45,445 nt of DNA from a virus: positions 1-45,445 of IMG/VR virus record IMGVR_UViG_3300024224_000007; one strand, 5' to 3'. Under the pieces are notes generated by a model. That model worked only from the letters and a program-made list of their open reading frames with translations. It searched no databases and was not told the origin of the DNA. Of the stretch, positions 30,178-37,159 are shown in pieces. A program made the translations under genes and the position numbers. Positions within the stretch are counted from its first letter, which is position 1. Every line of letters begins with the position of its first letter.

Positions 30178-30365
30178 CCTTCCTTTTTGAGTCTGTGCAA
30201 CATCTCGATTTGAGCTTCGACGGACATTTGAATTAAAGCCAGTGGCGCATTCACTTGAACGGTTGCAGGCGGTCCATTCATAAGCCTTTCTATTGAATTT
30301 CCACCGGTATTTGCAATACAGCCCCTATAAGGCTCCATCCATTCCGGCATTTTCCATTTGCCCAT
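30165..30365 (-). CDS. Small hypothetical protein, 66 aa
   Basis: ATG 30365 starts just past the upstream stop. N-terminus MGKWKMPEWMEPYRGCIANT, then a helical C-terminus (LIQMSVEAQIEMLHRLKKEG). One Cys only. No family recognised. Confidence 0.6.
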   Translation of the reverse strand: MGKWKMPEWMEPYRGCIANTGGNSIERLMNGPPATVQVNAPLALIQMSVEAQIEMLHRLKKEGWLR

Positions 30366-30366
30366 C

Positions 30367-30564
30367 TCAGTTCACCTCTCCAAACATGGCTATGCCTTCG
30401 CTGCGAATCCACTGCATTGCCGTAACGGGCTGCTTTTCCTGAGCCTCGCCAAGCTCACGAGACGCCAGCGCCCATTCCCACGCCAGCGTATCAGCAACCT
30501 TAAGAGCCTCCTTGTAGCGTAGAAATGCTTTATTCTCAGCAAGTTCCAGTTGTGTGATGTTCAT
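30367..30564 (-). CDS. Small helical hypothetical protein, 65 aa
   Basis: ATG 30564 overlaps the upstream stop by 4 bases and has GGAGG close by. The product is a long amphipathic helix (LELAENKAFLRYKEALKVAD) and a short second helix. Function unknown. Confidence 0.6.
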   Translation of the reverse strand: MNITQLELAENKAFLRYKEALKVADTLAWEWALASRELGEAQEKQPVTAMQWIRSEGIAMFGEVN

Positions 30565-30722
30565 GCGGCCTCCATTTGTTCGAGTAAGTCCTGAATTGCC
30601 TCAGCTTCCGTCCGGCCCCAGCCAATCGCAGAACCCGGCTCGTAGGTCTCATCGTTCACGGCAGACCAATCGCAGTCCCGGCTGGGAATCGGCGGCGGGT
30701 CGTATTTGGTTTTGATTTGCAT
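30561..30722 (-). CDS. Small hypothetical protein, 53 aa
   Basis: ATG 30722 lies behind GAGGAGAGCCGA. The text S-R-D-C-D-W-S-A-V, then G-W-G-R-T-E-A-E-A-I-Q-D-L-L-E-Q, is a phage miniprotein pattern: a beta hairpin ending in a G-x-T-xx-E-A-I-x-D-L-L helix. Function unknown. Confidence 0.65.
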   Translation of the reverse strand: MQIKTKYDPPPIPSRDCDWSAVNDETYEPGSAIGWGRTEAEAIQDLLEQMEAA

Positions 30723-30749
30723 TCGGCTCTCCTCGTCTGCTGGCCCTGA

Positions 30750-31433
30750 CTAGCTGCTTGCGCCAGTCAGTTCTTCGTACAACTTCACCGCTGGCGCTAG
30801 TTCCCGAATCATCTTTCTGAGACTGAAATGCATGGTCAGGACGCCAAGAGGCGCTTTGAAAGCGGCGTACAAAGCACCTTTCTGGCCCGGAACTCCTAAA
30901 AACTGGAAGATATAGTAGTGCGAGACTTCGTTGAGCTTGCCGTGACGGTGGATATTAAAGCTCCACTTCGGCATGCCGTCATTGTCCTGCATCTCCGCAG
31001 ACTTCACTTCGATGAGAATGCGATTGTCTATCAGCAAGTCGCCATCCCCCATCCTGTGACGCCTCTGGGTAATGTGGCCATGAGCGCGAAAAATAGTCTC
31101 TAGCTGGCGTTCGGCGTTATTTGCCTTTTCTGCGTGTTTGCTGATTGGGGCTAGCGGGTCTCCCAGCCGTACTTTCCGTTCGTAATGCCGAATGCATAAG
31201 CCGCCCTTGCCGTAGTATTCAAGAAAGGTGCAGTCAGGAATAGAGCATGGCTTAGGCTGGAAGTTAGCTCTGCTATTATGTACGGGAAGGTCCACTGTGC
31301 CCAACCGCCTCCAGCGTTCGTAGTGAGTGTGGCAGTAACCCCGCGAAAAGTATCTTCCGCTAGCGCCAACGCCCTTTCCCTTGCATCCGTCAACGATGCA
31401 TCGGGTGTGCTTTTGTTTGTATACTCTCGCCAT
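30750..31433 (-). CDS. PD-(D/E)XK-type nuclease with two N-terminal zinc modules
   Basis: From ATG 31433 the product is 227 aa. Two copies of a zinc motif open it: C12-x4-C17 ... C34-x2-H37-Y-E-R and C63-x4-C68 ... C80-x2-H83-Y-E-R. A helix follows (E108), then G-D-G-D-L-L-I-D-N (D130/D132) and I-L-I-E-V-K-S (E142, K144), the PD-(D/E)XK core. As the first leftward gene and the only nuclease in the arm with RecT, it could serve as recombination exonuclease, or attack or protect against foreign DNA. GTG 31439 is an alternative start. Confidence 0.7.
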   Translation of the reverse strand: MARVYKQKHTRCIVDGCKGKGVGASGRYFSRGYCHTHYERWRRLGTVDLPVHNSRANFQPKPCSIPDCTFLEYYGKGGLCIRHYERKVRLGDPLAPISKHAEKANNAERQLETIFRAHGHITQRRHRMGDGDLLIDNRILIEVKSAEMQDNDGMPKWSFNIHRHGKLNEVSHYYIFQFLGVPGQKGALYAAFKAPLGVLTMHFSLRKMIRELAPAVKLYEELTGASS

Positions 31434-31439
31434 ACGCAC

Positions 31440-31469
31440 ATAGTTGCAAATGTATCCGCCTTGTGTCAA
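31440..31469 (-). promoter_or_regulatory. Candidate early leftward promoter
   Basis: TTGACA (31469-31464) is perfect; the -10 at 18 bp is AACTAT (31445-31440, three of six), ending 7 bases before ATG 31433, the same spacing as the other leaderless starts. An alternative is TTGGTA (31476-31471), 16 bp, TACATT (31454-31449). Confidence 0.4.
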
Positions 31470-31494
31470 GTACCAATCTGCGACTAGTACCATT
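31469..31494. promoter_or_regulatory. Direct repeat in the divergent control region
   Basis: AGTACCAAT (31469-31477) and AGTACCATT (31486-31494), 17 bp apart, lie between the two diverging promoters. They could be binding sites for a regulator controlling both arms. Confidence 0.35.
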
Positions 31495-31500
31495 TTCCCC

Positions 31501-31529
31501 TTGAAACGTGGGAAATTGTGCAGTATAAG
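31501..31529 (+). promoter_or_regulatory. Strong rightward promoter (leaderless)
   Basis: TTGAAA (31501-31506), 17 bp, TATAAG (31524-31529): five of six in both boxes. ATG 31537 begins 8 bases after the -10 end, so the transcript would start at or one base before it. Confidence 0.75.
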
Positions 31530-31536
31530 TACGTGC

Positions 31537-31674
31537 ATGGAGAAAACGGACATCAATAAAGTGGCCAAAGACACTGTTTACCGATGGGCGAAGCGGCGAG
31601 GCACGCATTCAGAACTTGAGAAAGCGATAGCGCGGGCCATAAGGCTAGTACTTCGCAGGGAGCTTCGCGCATGA
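31537..31674 (+). CDS. Small basic protein, first gene of the rightward operon, 45 aa
   Basis: ATG 31537 coincides with the predicted transcription start. The product begins MEKTDINKVAKDTVYRWAKR and continues with an Arg-rich helix (ELEKAIARAIRLVLRRELRA). No Cys and strongly basic, so possibly a DNA-binding regulator or a ribosome-loading leader gene. Its stop overlaps the nuclease start by 4 bases. A longer in-frame start at 31444 would lie inside the promoter and is rejected. Confidence 0.65.
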   Translation: MEKTDINKVAKDTVYRWAKRRGTHSELEKAIARAIRLVLRRELRA

Positions 31675-32024
31675 GCAAACGAGCGGCAGGCGGCAGGAAG
31701 GGCAGCGTGGCAGAGATTCTCCTGGAATTGCATTTGCGGGAGCTGGGCTTGCCGTTCGAGCGCGAGAAGAGATTCAGCGAGCTAAGAAAATGGCGTCTAG
31801 ATTTCTATTTGCCTGAACAGGCGATTGGAATTGAAGTGGATGGCGGAGTCTGGAGCGGCGGACGGCACACACGCGGCAAGGGATTCGAAGCAGACTGCAT
31901 AAAAGCAAACCACGCAATTATGGCAGGGATTCGGCTCTTACGATTTTCGGCTACGCAGGTCAAGCGAGGAATAGCTAAAGCATTTATTTCCAGTCAGTTG
32001 GGGCAGAAAGGGCGCGAAGGATGA
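31671..32024 (+). CDS. PD-(D/E)XK endonuclease (Vsr/DUF559/resolvase-like)
   Basis: This 117-aa protein has the compact nuclease core: E15, W-R-L-D-F-Y-L-P (D44), I-G-I-E-V-D-G-G (E55-V-D57), then G-G-R-H-T-R-G-K-G-F-E-A-D (H66, K70), and R-L-L-R-F (88-92). This text is common in phages and is thought to resolve branched DNA or nick during packaging. In this phage it may act as the Holliday-junction resolvase. Start and stop are chained to neighbours by ATGA overlaps. Confidence 0.8.
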   Translation: MSKRAAGGRKGSVAEILLELHLRELGLPFEREKRFSELRKWRLDFYLPEQAIGIEVDGGVWSGGRHTRGKGFEADCIKANHAIMAGIRLLRFSATQVKRGIAKAFISSQLGQKGREG

Positions 32025-32194
32025 GCAGCGTAAGTAAAAGCCTGATTTGGGCCGAGATCGAAACGTTGGAAAACGTCATCGCGCTCGCCAAGAAGAATAA
32101 TCTTCCTGAAACGCACCCGTTTATGTGGGAACTTTTGCAGTACAAGAAGCGCATCGAGGCGGATTTGATTGAAGCTACTGAGGCCAAACTGTGA
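32021..32194 (+). CDS. Small helical protein, 57 aa
   Basis: ATG 32021 overlaps the nuclease stop by 4 bases; its stop overlaps the next GTG by 4 bases. The product is a two-helix protein (SLIWAEIETLENVIALAKKN; then LLQYKKRIEADLIEATEAKL). The chain of overlaps is the main evidence. Confidence 0.7.
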   Translation: MSSVSKSLIWAEIETLENVIALAKKNNLPETHPFMWELLQYKKRIEADLIEATEAKL

Positions 32195-32346
32195 GCGCTC
32201 TAGAAGGATTGAAGCCGCTAATAGAGCTTGCGATGGAGTGTGCTCAGTGGAAACAGAAGGCCACTGACCTTGAGGAAGAACGGGATTATTTGCGCGAACG
32301 GCTAACCTACTTGGAAAAAGTAATTGCAGAAAGGGATGGAGAATGA
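32191..32346 (+). CDS. Small coiled-coil protein, 51 aa
   Basis: GTG 32191 (GTGA overlap) to TGA 32346. The C-terminal two thirds is a clear coiled coil (ATDLEEERDYLRERLTYLEK). One Cys. It may pair with the coiled-coil protein encoded next. Supported by 4-base overlaps at both ends. Confidence 0.7.
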   Translation: MSALEGLKPLIELAMECAQWKQKATDLEEERDYLRERLTYLEKVIAERDGE

Positions 32347-32972
32347 GCGAGCGGATTTGTGGACAGAAGATGATGGCAACCAATGTCCCTGATGATCAAT
32401 CGCTATTCTGTAATCGGCCTCTAGGCCACGATGGATTACATGCATGGAAGAGCGATTTCCAGTTTTATAAGAGACCGCCAGCAGCAGCAGGCGACCTGCA
32501 AGCGCAAATAGCGGCGCTCGTGGCAGCAGTGACGGCAAGAAACCAGCAAATCAGCAGCCTGTCAGAGCAAGTGCGTTTGGGCTTTGAAGCCTCCACCAGC
32601 CAGCAGAACGCGGCAGCGGCAAGAGCGGAGAATCTGGCGGCGGAATTGAAAGCATTGAGTACGCGAGTACACGATATTCAGCAGTTCCAGTTTGATAGAG
32701 CTGGTGCCCTAAGGGATATTTTGACGACTATTGAGCAGGAACTCAGCGCATTGGAAAGTGGGTTAGTGGAACATGACGCCTATGCCAAGGCCCTGAACGA
32801 GAAAATGGCTTCCAGCGAATATGTGAAGGTTACAAATCAGATGCGTGAGTTTATGGGCGCAATCGCCTTGCATGTCGCAAACGGTGAAATGGAAATAAAG
32901 CATAAATCGGCGCAACTCCAGCATAATCAGCAACTAAAAGCCAAAAAGGCAGCGAGGAAGCGCAGCAAATGA
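32343..32972 (+). CDS. Coiled-coil protein with N-terminal Cys/His motif, 209 aa
   Basis: The first 40 residues have C6, C23, H28, H33 (I-C-G-Q-K, L-F-C-N-R-P-L-G-H-D-G-L-H), the C-x-R-P-L-G-H-x-x-x-H mini zinc motif seen in several phage proteins. Residues about 50-200 form long coiled coils rich in Gln/Ala (LVAAVTARNQQISSLSEQVR), and the end is Lys/Arg rich (KAKKAARKRSK). Overlaps by 4 bases on both sides. Function unknown. Confidence 0.65.
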   Translation: MSERICGQKMMATNVPDDQSLFCNRPLGHDGLHAWKSDFQFYKRPPAAAGDLQAQIAALVAAVTARNQQISSLSEQVRLGFEASTSQQNAAAARAENLAAELKALSTRVHDIQQFQFDRAGALRDILTTIEQELSALESGLVEHDAYAKALNEKMASSEYVKVTNQMREFMGAIALHVANGEMEIKHKSAQLQHNQQLKAKKAARKRSK

Positions 32973-33325
32973 GCAGGAGATTTAGCATATTTATTATTTC
33001 ACTGGGGCTGACGGCATGCTTCGTATGGTTCGAAGTGGGCAAGACTTATGCCGAGCGCGAATGTGCGGCACATCAGGTGAAGTGCGAGGCCCCAGAGGGA
33101 AGCGCGGATGGCGGTAGCGTTCCCGTAGGAGACCAGCCTTATAAGCTGAGTGCAAAAGCTGACGAGATAATCAAAGACCTAAAAAAACGCAACGAAGAGG
33201 ATAAGTGGCGGGATGACGGATTTATTTTGTTGAAGGATTGTAGCCGAGTAGATTGGGCAACGTGGAAGAAAAAGAATTGCGCCAAGCGGAAAGCTGATTG
33301 GTTCGCTGCGGAGCCAAAGGAATGA
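32969..33325 (+). CDS. Membrane-anchored or lipoprotein-like secreted protein, 118 aa
   Basis: The N-terminus MSRRFSIFIISLGLTACFVW contains a hydrophobic helix and the lipobox L-T-A-C (Cys17). A non-lipidated signal anchor is possible because the residues after the Cys are still hydrophobic. The outer part has four further Cys (C32, C39, C91, C104) and a helical Lys/Glu-rich region (ADEIIKDLKKRNEEDKWRDD). An early-expressed surface protein could block superinfection. Chained to both neighbours by 4-base overlaps. Confidence 0.65.
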   Translation: MSRRFSIFIISLGLTACFVWFEVGKTYAERECAAHQVKCEAPEGSADGGSVPVGDQPYKLSAKADEIIKDLKKRNEEDKWRDDGFILLKDCSRVDWATWKKKNCAKRKADWFAAEPKE

Positions 33326-34068
33326 GTGCGCCAATCCACGATTATCCAATTAGAGATGAGATTCTCTGGCAGTTCGGGCCGAAGATGGACGGGCTAGAAA
33401 TCTTGGAAATTGGGCCCGGCAGCGGCTACACGGCATGGAAGCTGGCTCCGCGTGTGGAGCAGATGGTAGTAGCGGACATTTCCAGCCTGCCACGAATTGA
33501 CCGGGTACTGTCTTATCAGGCGGACTTCACGAAGCCCGGAGCGGTGCGCTGTCTCGGCAAGTTCGACGTCATCTACAGTTTGGACATGCTGGAGTGCATT
33601 GAGAATGGTCGGTTTTTAGAGTCATCCACGCCAGTATTCCAGAACGTCAAAGAGTGCCTAAAACCGGGTGGACAGGCACTCATAACTTTCCCGAATCACA
33701 AGAAATTCCCGAACTATTACGACACCCTAGACCAGCTAATTTATGAGATGCGGGTAGCGGGCATCGCGTACAACCAATTCCGCATCACGACTGTGGAGCT
33801 AAGAGGCTGGGCACAATTCTGGTATCGTTGGGGGCATGACGTGCCGATGGGCATACTCCGCGATCTGCGTAAAGCAGAATCCGGCATGAATTATGAGCAA
33901 ACCTGGGCGTTCAAGAAACGGAACAAGCTAGAGCGTTTCAAGCCCATCATTCATGGCTATTGGGCTATACTCAATGGAATCATCAAGTTAGGTGGGCCAG
34001 TCTACCGGCAAAAGCAAATTAAAGGCGAGATTCTGGGCAAGCAAATTCTCATAAGGATTTTCGCATAG
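33322..34068 (+). CDS. SAM-dependent class I methyltransferase
   Basis: ATG 33322 (4-base overlap) gives 248 aa. Motif I is L-E-I-L-E-I-G-P-G-S-G-Y-T-A-W (25-39), motif II V-A-D-I-S near 52-56, motif IV F-D-V-I-Y-S-L-D-M-L-E (about 84-94) and motif post IV L-K-P-G-G-Q-A-L-I-T-F-P (about 114-125). The C-terminus (about 150-248) is the substrate domain with many aromatics. This is the small-molecule/lipid/sugar-type fold (UbiE-like), not a DNA methylase (no N/D-PPY or PC). Its substrate is unknown; it closes the operon. Confidence 0.8.
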   Translation: MSAPIHDYPIRDEILWQFGPKMDGLEILEIGPGSGYTAWKLAPRVEQMVVADISSLPRIDRVLSYQADFTKPGAVRCLGKFDVIYSLDMLECIENGRFLESSTPVFQNVKECLKPGGQALITFPNHKKFPNYYDTLDQLIYEMRVAGIAYNQFRITTVELRGWAQFWYRWGHDVPMGILRDLRKAESGMNYEQTWAFKKRNKLERFKPIIHGYWAILNGIIKLGGPVYRQKQIKGEILGKQILIRIFA

Positions 34069-34080
34069 TACTAGAACCTA

Positions 34081-34109
34081 TTGACAGACTTTAGATTGTA
34101 AAGTAGAAA
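34081..34109 (+). promoter_or_regulatory. Terminase promoter with internal inverted repeat (near-leaderless)
   Basis: TTGACA (34081-34086), 17 bp, TAGAAA (34104-34109). ATG 34119 begins 10 bases past the -10 end; no Shine-Dalgarno is visible. Between the boxes is the inverted repeat ACTTTA-gattg-TAAAGT (34088-34104), a probable operator. Confidence 0.65.
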
Positions 34110-34118
34110 CGAATTAGA

Positions 34119-34451
34119 ATGAGCAGACCTACAGGACTCGCAAAGACGGGTGGCCGACAAAAGGGCACTCAGAACAAAAACACGCCCGAAAAAAAAGAGC
34201 AGGTCGAGCAATTCTTTCATGCACTGATTGACGACGAAACAGAGGCAAAGTTCTGGCGCTACTTCATGTCAGGCTATGTGGTTGATATTCAGGAAGATGG
34301 CACGCAGCGAATCATTCCTATTCCGCTCGACCCAATTAAATGGAGTTCGTTCAAGCGAGCGGTTGAGTACAAGCGCGGAATGCCCATTCAGCCTGTCGTT
34401 GGCAAGTTTGAGGGTGAAATAACCGTCAAGGTTCGTCACGTTGGGCATTGA
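34119..34451 (+). CDS. Terminase small subunit (putative)
   Basis: This 110-aa protein is directly upstream of the large terminase, overlapping it by 11 bases. Its N-terminus has G-G-R-Q-K-G-T-Q-N-K-N-T, the basic G-R-x-x-G-x-x-N-K motif of DNA-binding small terminase subunits, followed by helical EKKEQVEQFFHALIDDETE. It would recognise the packaging site and load the large subunit. Small subunits are poorly conserved, so the call depends on position plus motif. Confidence 0.7.
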   Translation: MSRPTGLAKTGGRQKGTQNKNTPEKKEQVEQFFHALIDDETEAKFWRYFMSGYVVDIQEDGTQRIIPIPLDPIKWSSFKRAVEYKRGMPIQPVVGKFEGEITVKVRHVGH

Positions 34452-35997
34452 AATCACGGTTTCGCTGCAGCCAAAACAATCCCACCTACTAGAACTCTGG
34501 AACGATTCACAGACAACACGCATAGGCTTTGGCGGAGCGCGAGGCGGAGCGAAATCTGGTGGTGGCCGCAGATGTATGCTGCTCAGAAGGCTGGAATACG
34601 CGAATACAACAGGCCTGATTCTCCGCAGAACGTATCCAGAGCTTTACAAGTCGCACATAATCAAGATGTTTGAAGAGTTTCCGGTAACACGCGGCTGGTG
34701 GAACGAACAGCGCAAGGAAGTAGCCTTTCCGAATGGCTCAAAGCTGTTCTTTGGCTCAGCAGAGCACGAAAAGGACATGGCAAACTTCTATTCGGCTGAG
34801 TTTGCTGACATCATGGTCGATGAATCACAAGAGTTCAGCCAAGATGAGCTGGAGAAGCTGACTGGCTCAAATCGCTGCACGAGCAACAGGGCGATCACTC
34901 CCAAGATGGTCTACACGTTCATGCCAGGGCTTTCTGAGGCAGGAATCCCGCCAAAGGGCTTGAACTACCTGAAACGCGTGTTTCCCGATGGGCAACTAAG
35001 AGGCGAGGAAGTTCGGAATAAGTGGGCATTCATTCAAGCGTTTGCGTGGGATAACGTGGAGTGGGCGAGAACAGAGCTTGAGAAAGATGGCCTAGACGAG
35101 GAAGACTTCTACTCATGGGACGAAGATCGTAGGCGCGAGTATTTCATAAACAGAACGCAGTTTGGGGCAACTCTGGCCGGGCTGACGAATGCTTATTTGA
35201 GAGAGGCCTGGCTTTACGGCAAATGGGGAGCGTTTGAAGGGCAATACTTCCAGAACTTCCGCTATGAGAAAGACACAGTTGAAGCCGAAAGCATCATCAT
35301 CCAGCCATGGCACAAACGCTGGATTAGCGGAGATTGGGGATTCGAGCATCCTGCTTGTTTTCATTGGCATGCACAGGACGAAGAAGGCTTTGTCACAACT
35401 TACAGAGAGTTCTGGAGCATTGGACTAGGCGAAGCGGCTTTAGGGCACAAGATCGGCGAACTATCGAAGGGCGAGCCAATCAAGAACTTCTATCTAAGTT
35501 GGGATGCGTTCGGCAAGCTCTCAAAAGAGACTCGAAGGCCGATTACCGAGCTGATTGCAAACGCCTTACCATCGAATGTGGCCTATCCCACGCCAGCCGA
35601 TGCCAGTCCTGGTACCAGAATCTCTGGCTGGCGACTGATGCACCAGCTAATCGAAGCAGAACAGTGGAAGATCAGCAGAGAGTGCAAAAAGCTCATAGAA
35701 TGCCTGCCAACGCTCGTCAGAGACATGCAGCGCAATTCAGAAGACGTTCTGAAGGTTGACCACAGCGAGAACTACGTAGGCGATGACCCGGCAGACTGTG
35801 CTCGGTATGGATTGGCTGAAGAGCGAATCACGGTAGTTGGCAAGCCTCTTTCCCTCAGGCTCAAGGAGCGCGTGCAGGAAATCGTCAAACAAGCGGCTCC
35901 TGACATGATGGTGCAGTACGAAAAGGCGATAGCGGAGAGCAAGAAGCAGCCAACGACAATCCCTATCAAGCGGAGACACTGGAGATTTGCACGGTAA
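34441..35997 (+). CDS. terL: Terminase large subunit
   Basis: This 518-aa protein starts at TTG 34441; a later start would remove the ATPase motif. Walker A is G-G-A-R-G-G-A-K-S (31-39), Walker B A-D-I-M-V-D-E (122-128). The nuclease domain has I-S-G-D-W-G (D298), Y-L-S-W-D-A-F-G-K (D355) and V-G-D-D-P-A-D (D448-D452), the three RNase H-like acids. It cuts and pumps the DNA into the prohead. Size is within the usual 450-620 aa. Packaging type (headful or cos) cannot be read from the sequence alone. Confidence 0.96.
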   Translation: MGIEITVSLQPKQSHLLELWNDSQTTRIGFGGARGGAKSGGGRRCMLLRRLEYANTTGLILRRTYPELYKSHIIKMFEEFPVTRGWWNEQRKEVAFPNGSKLFFGSAEHEKDMANFYSAEFADIMVDESQEFSQDELEKLTGSNRCTSNRAITPKMVYTFMPGLSEAGIPPKGLNYLKRVFPDGQLRGEEVRNKWAFIQAFAWDNVEWARTELEKDGLDEEDFYSWDEDRRREYFINRTQFGATLAGLTNAYLREAWLYGKWGAFEGQYFQNFRYEKDTVEAESIIIQPWHKRWISGDWGFEHPACFHWHAQDEEGFVTTYREFWSIGLGEAALGHKIGELSKGEPIKNFYLSWDAFGKLSKETRRPITELIANALPSNVAYPTPADASPGTRISGWRLMHQLIEAEQWKISRECKKLIECLPTLVRDMQRNSEDVLKVDHSENYVGDDPADCARYGLAEERITVVGKPLSLRLKERVQEIVKQAAPDMMVQYEKAIAESKKQPTTIPIKRRHWRFAR

Positions 35998-36008
35998 CGT
36001 TTCGTTAC
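35994..36008. terminator. Short hairpin after terL
   Basis: GTAACG-TTT-CGTTAC, a perfect 6-bp stem with 3-nt loop, spans the terL stop codon. No U tract follows. It could be a weak attenuator. Confidence 0.3.
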
Positions 36009-36051
36009 ATGAACGTTCCACTAGAAACTCCATATAGACTGTGCTAAGGTC

Positions 36052-36357
36052 ATGCCCATGCCAGCATGTTCATGCGGAAATACATCCAGAAAAGGCCAAC
36101 GGGATTGCCTAATTTGCCACGCTGCCTTTATGCGAGAGTGGCGCAAGACTCATCCTTTGATTGGGTTGGCTCGAAAGAAAATGAATGCGCGAGCCTACGC
36201 CAATGTTTATCTTCGTCGTGGAAAGATTGACCGGATGGCCTGCAAGGTGTGCGGTTCTGATAAAAGCCAGATGCATCATGCCGATTACGACAAGCCGCTA
36301 GAAGTGACGTGGCTGTGCAGAAAGCACCATTTGGAAGTTCACATAAACACCAATTGA
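36052..36357 (+). CDS. HNH endonuclease next to terminase
   Basis: 101 aa from ATG 36052 (36058 is also possible; AAGG upstream). Two Cys pairs near the N-terminus (C-S-C-G, C-L-I-C) and the HNH core C-K-V-C-G ... M-H-H-A-D-Y-D-K-P-L-E-V-T-W-L-C-R-K-H-H. It is closely related to 21901-22230 (see there). HNH proteins beside terminase assist genome-end cutting in some cohesive-end phages; alternatively it is a selfish homing gene. Confidence 0.8.
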   Translation: MPMPACSCGNTSRKGQRDCLICHAAFMREWRKTHPLIGLARKKMNARAYANVYLRRGKIDRMACKVCGSDKSQMHHADYDKPLEVTWLCRKHHLEVHINTN

Positions 36358-36385
36358 TTGACTCTCTGCGTATTTAGTCTATCTT
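36357..36385 (+). promoter_or_regulatory. Leaderless promoter
   Basis: TTGACT (36357-36362), 17 bp, TATCTT (36380-36385); ATG 36392 starts 7 bases past the -10 end and no ribosome site is visible before it. The -35 begins in the HNH stop region. Confidence 0.6.
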
Positions 36386-36391
36386 GCGCGT

Positions 36392-36649
36392 ATGGGCCGC
36401 TTTGCGTCCTTCTGGGAAAGAATAACCAAGTCGCGCTACACCTGTTACCTTGAGCAGGAGCTAGAACGTACCCGCACTGAGCTGCGGCAGTGGCAAGAGA
36501 TATTCCTCACTGAGCAGGGCCTTCCCAAGCTGACACCAACCGCACCACAGGCTTTGCCTAAGACGCATGGCCGGATGCTGCCCAGCCAGTTCAAAGCAAA
36601 ACTAGCGGCATTCACGATGCCAAAGGACAAGTCAAATGGCAGCGCGTAA
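36392..36649 (+). CDS. Small hypothetical protein, 85 aa
   Basis: ATG 36392 is at the predicted transcription start. Residues 1-45 are helical and charged (YLEQELERTRTELRQWQEIF), the remainder Pro/Thr/Lys rich and probably disordered. It overlaps the mini-gene at 36636 by 14 bases. Function unknown. Confidence 0.65.
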   Translation: MGRFASFWERITKSRYTCYLEQELERTRTELRQWQEIFLTEQGLPKLTPTAPQALPKTHGRMLPSQFKAKLAAFTMPKDKSNGSA

Positions 36650-36722
36650 ACCCGGAAGGCCAAAACGCGATTTGCCACCAAAGAAAGTATTGGCGGCGTT
36701 GGTCAGGGAATTGAAATCATGA
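36636..36722 (+). CDS. AT-hook-like micropeptide, 28 aa
   Basis: ATG 36636 to TGA 36722. It starts MAARKPGRPKRDLPPKKVL; the P-G-R-P-K core flanked by basic residues is an AT-hook-type minor-groove binding motif, as also seen at the end of the protein at 44516. Its stop overlaps the HNH start by 4 bases (ATGA), which favours a real, translationally coupled gene. Confidence 0.5.
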   Translation: MAARKPGRPKRDLPPKKVLAALVRELKS

Positions 36723-37159
36723 CGTGGGGACATACCAAAGATTGGCGCGGAACGGCGGACGAACGCTTTCTAAATGCGGTATGCATTGTCGCGAGCGGCT
36801 GTTGGGAGTGGCAAAAAGGAATTTTCGGTAAAAATGGTTACGGGGCACTCGATGTAGACGGAAGAACGATAGGAGCACACCGATTTTCCTACGAGAGATA
36901 CGTAGGGCCTATCCCTAAAGGAAAGCACATTGACCACCTATGTCGTAATCGGAAGTGCGTAAAGCCTTCCCATTTGGAGTTGGTAGAACCCGGAGAGAAT
37001 GTACTGCGTGGAATTGGAATAAGCGCTCGCAACGCAAAGAAAACCCATTGTAAGCGTGGCCATGAGTTCACGGTAGAAAATACGTATGTTCGCCCGCACA
37101 AAGGCGGTAGGGCTTGTAAAATTTGCAAAGCAAATCAATATCTACAGAGCAAGGCGTGA
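36719..37159 (+). CDS. HNH_3-type homing endonuclease
   Basis: 146 aa from ATG 36719 (4-base overlap). The HNH_3 pattern is clear: G-C-W-E-W-Q-K-G (28-35), G-Y-G-A-L, A-H-R-F-S-Y-E-R (about 57-64), H-I-D-H-L-C-R-N-R-K-C-V-K-P-S-H-L-E (76-93), then a C-terminal zinc knuckle (C-K-R-G-H-E-F, C-K-I-C). These cut DNA site-specifically and spread themselves between phages. Likely a recent insertion, fully placed between a micropeptide and a structural gene. Confidence 0.85.
   Translation: MTWGHTKDWRGTADERFLNAVCIVASGCWEWQKGIFGKNGYGALDVDGRTIGAHRFSYERYVGPIPKGKHIDHLCRNRKCVKPSHLELVEPGENVLRGIGISARNAKKTHCKRGHEFTVENTYVRPHKGGRACKICKANQYLQSKA

Noticed and set aside
31444-31536. Longer start for the first rightward gene
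   Set aside because: It would place the coding start upstream of the promoter's -35 and -10 boxes (31501-31529).
31434-31574. Longer start for the zinc-finger nuclease on the minus strand
   Set aside because: The extra N-terminus runs through the divergent promoters and overlaps the first rightward gene; the zinc modules begin after 31433.
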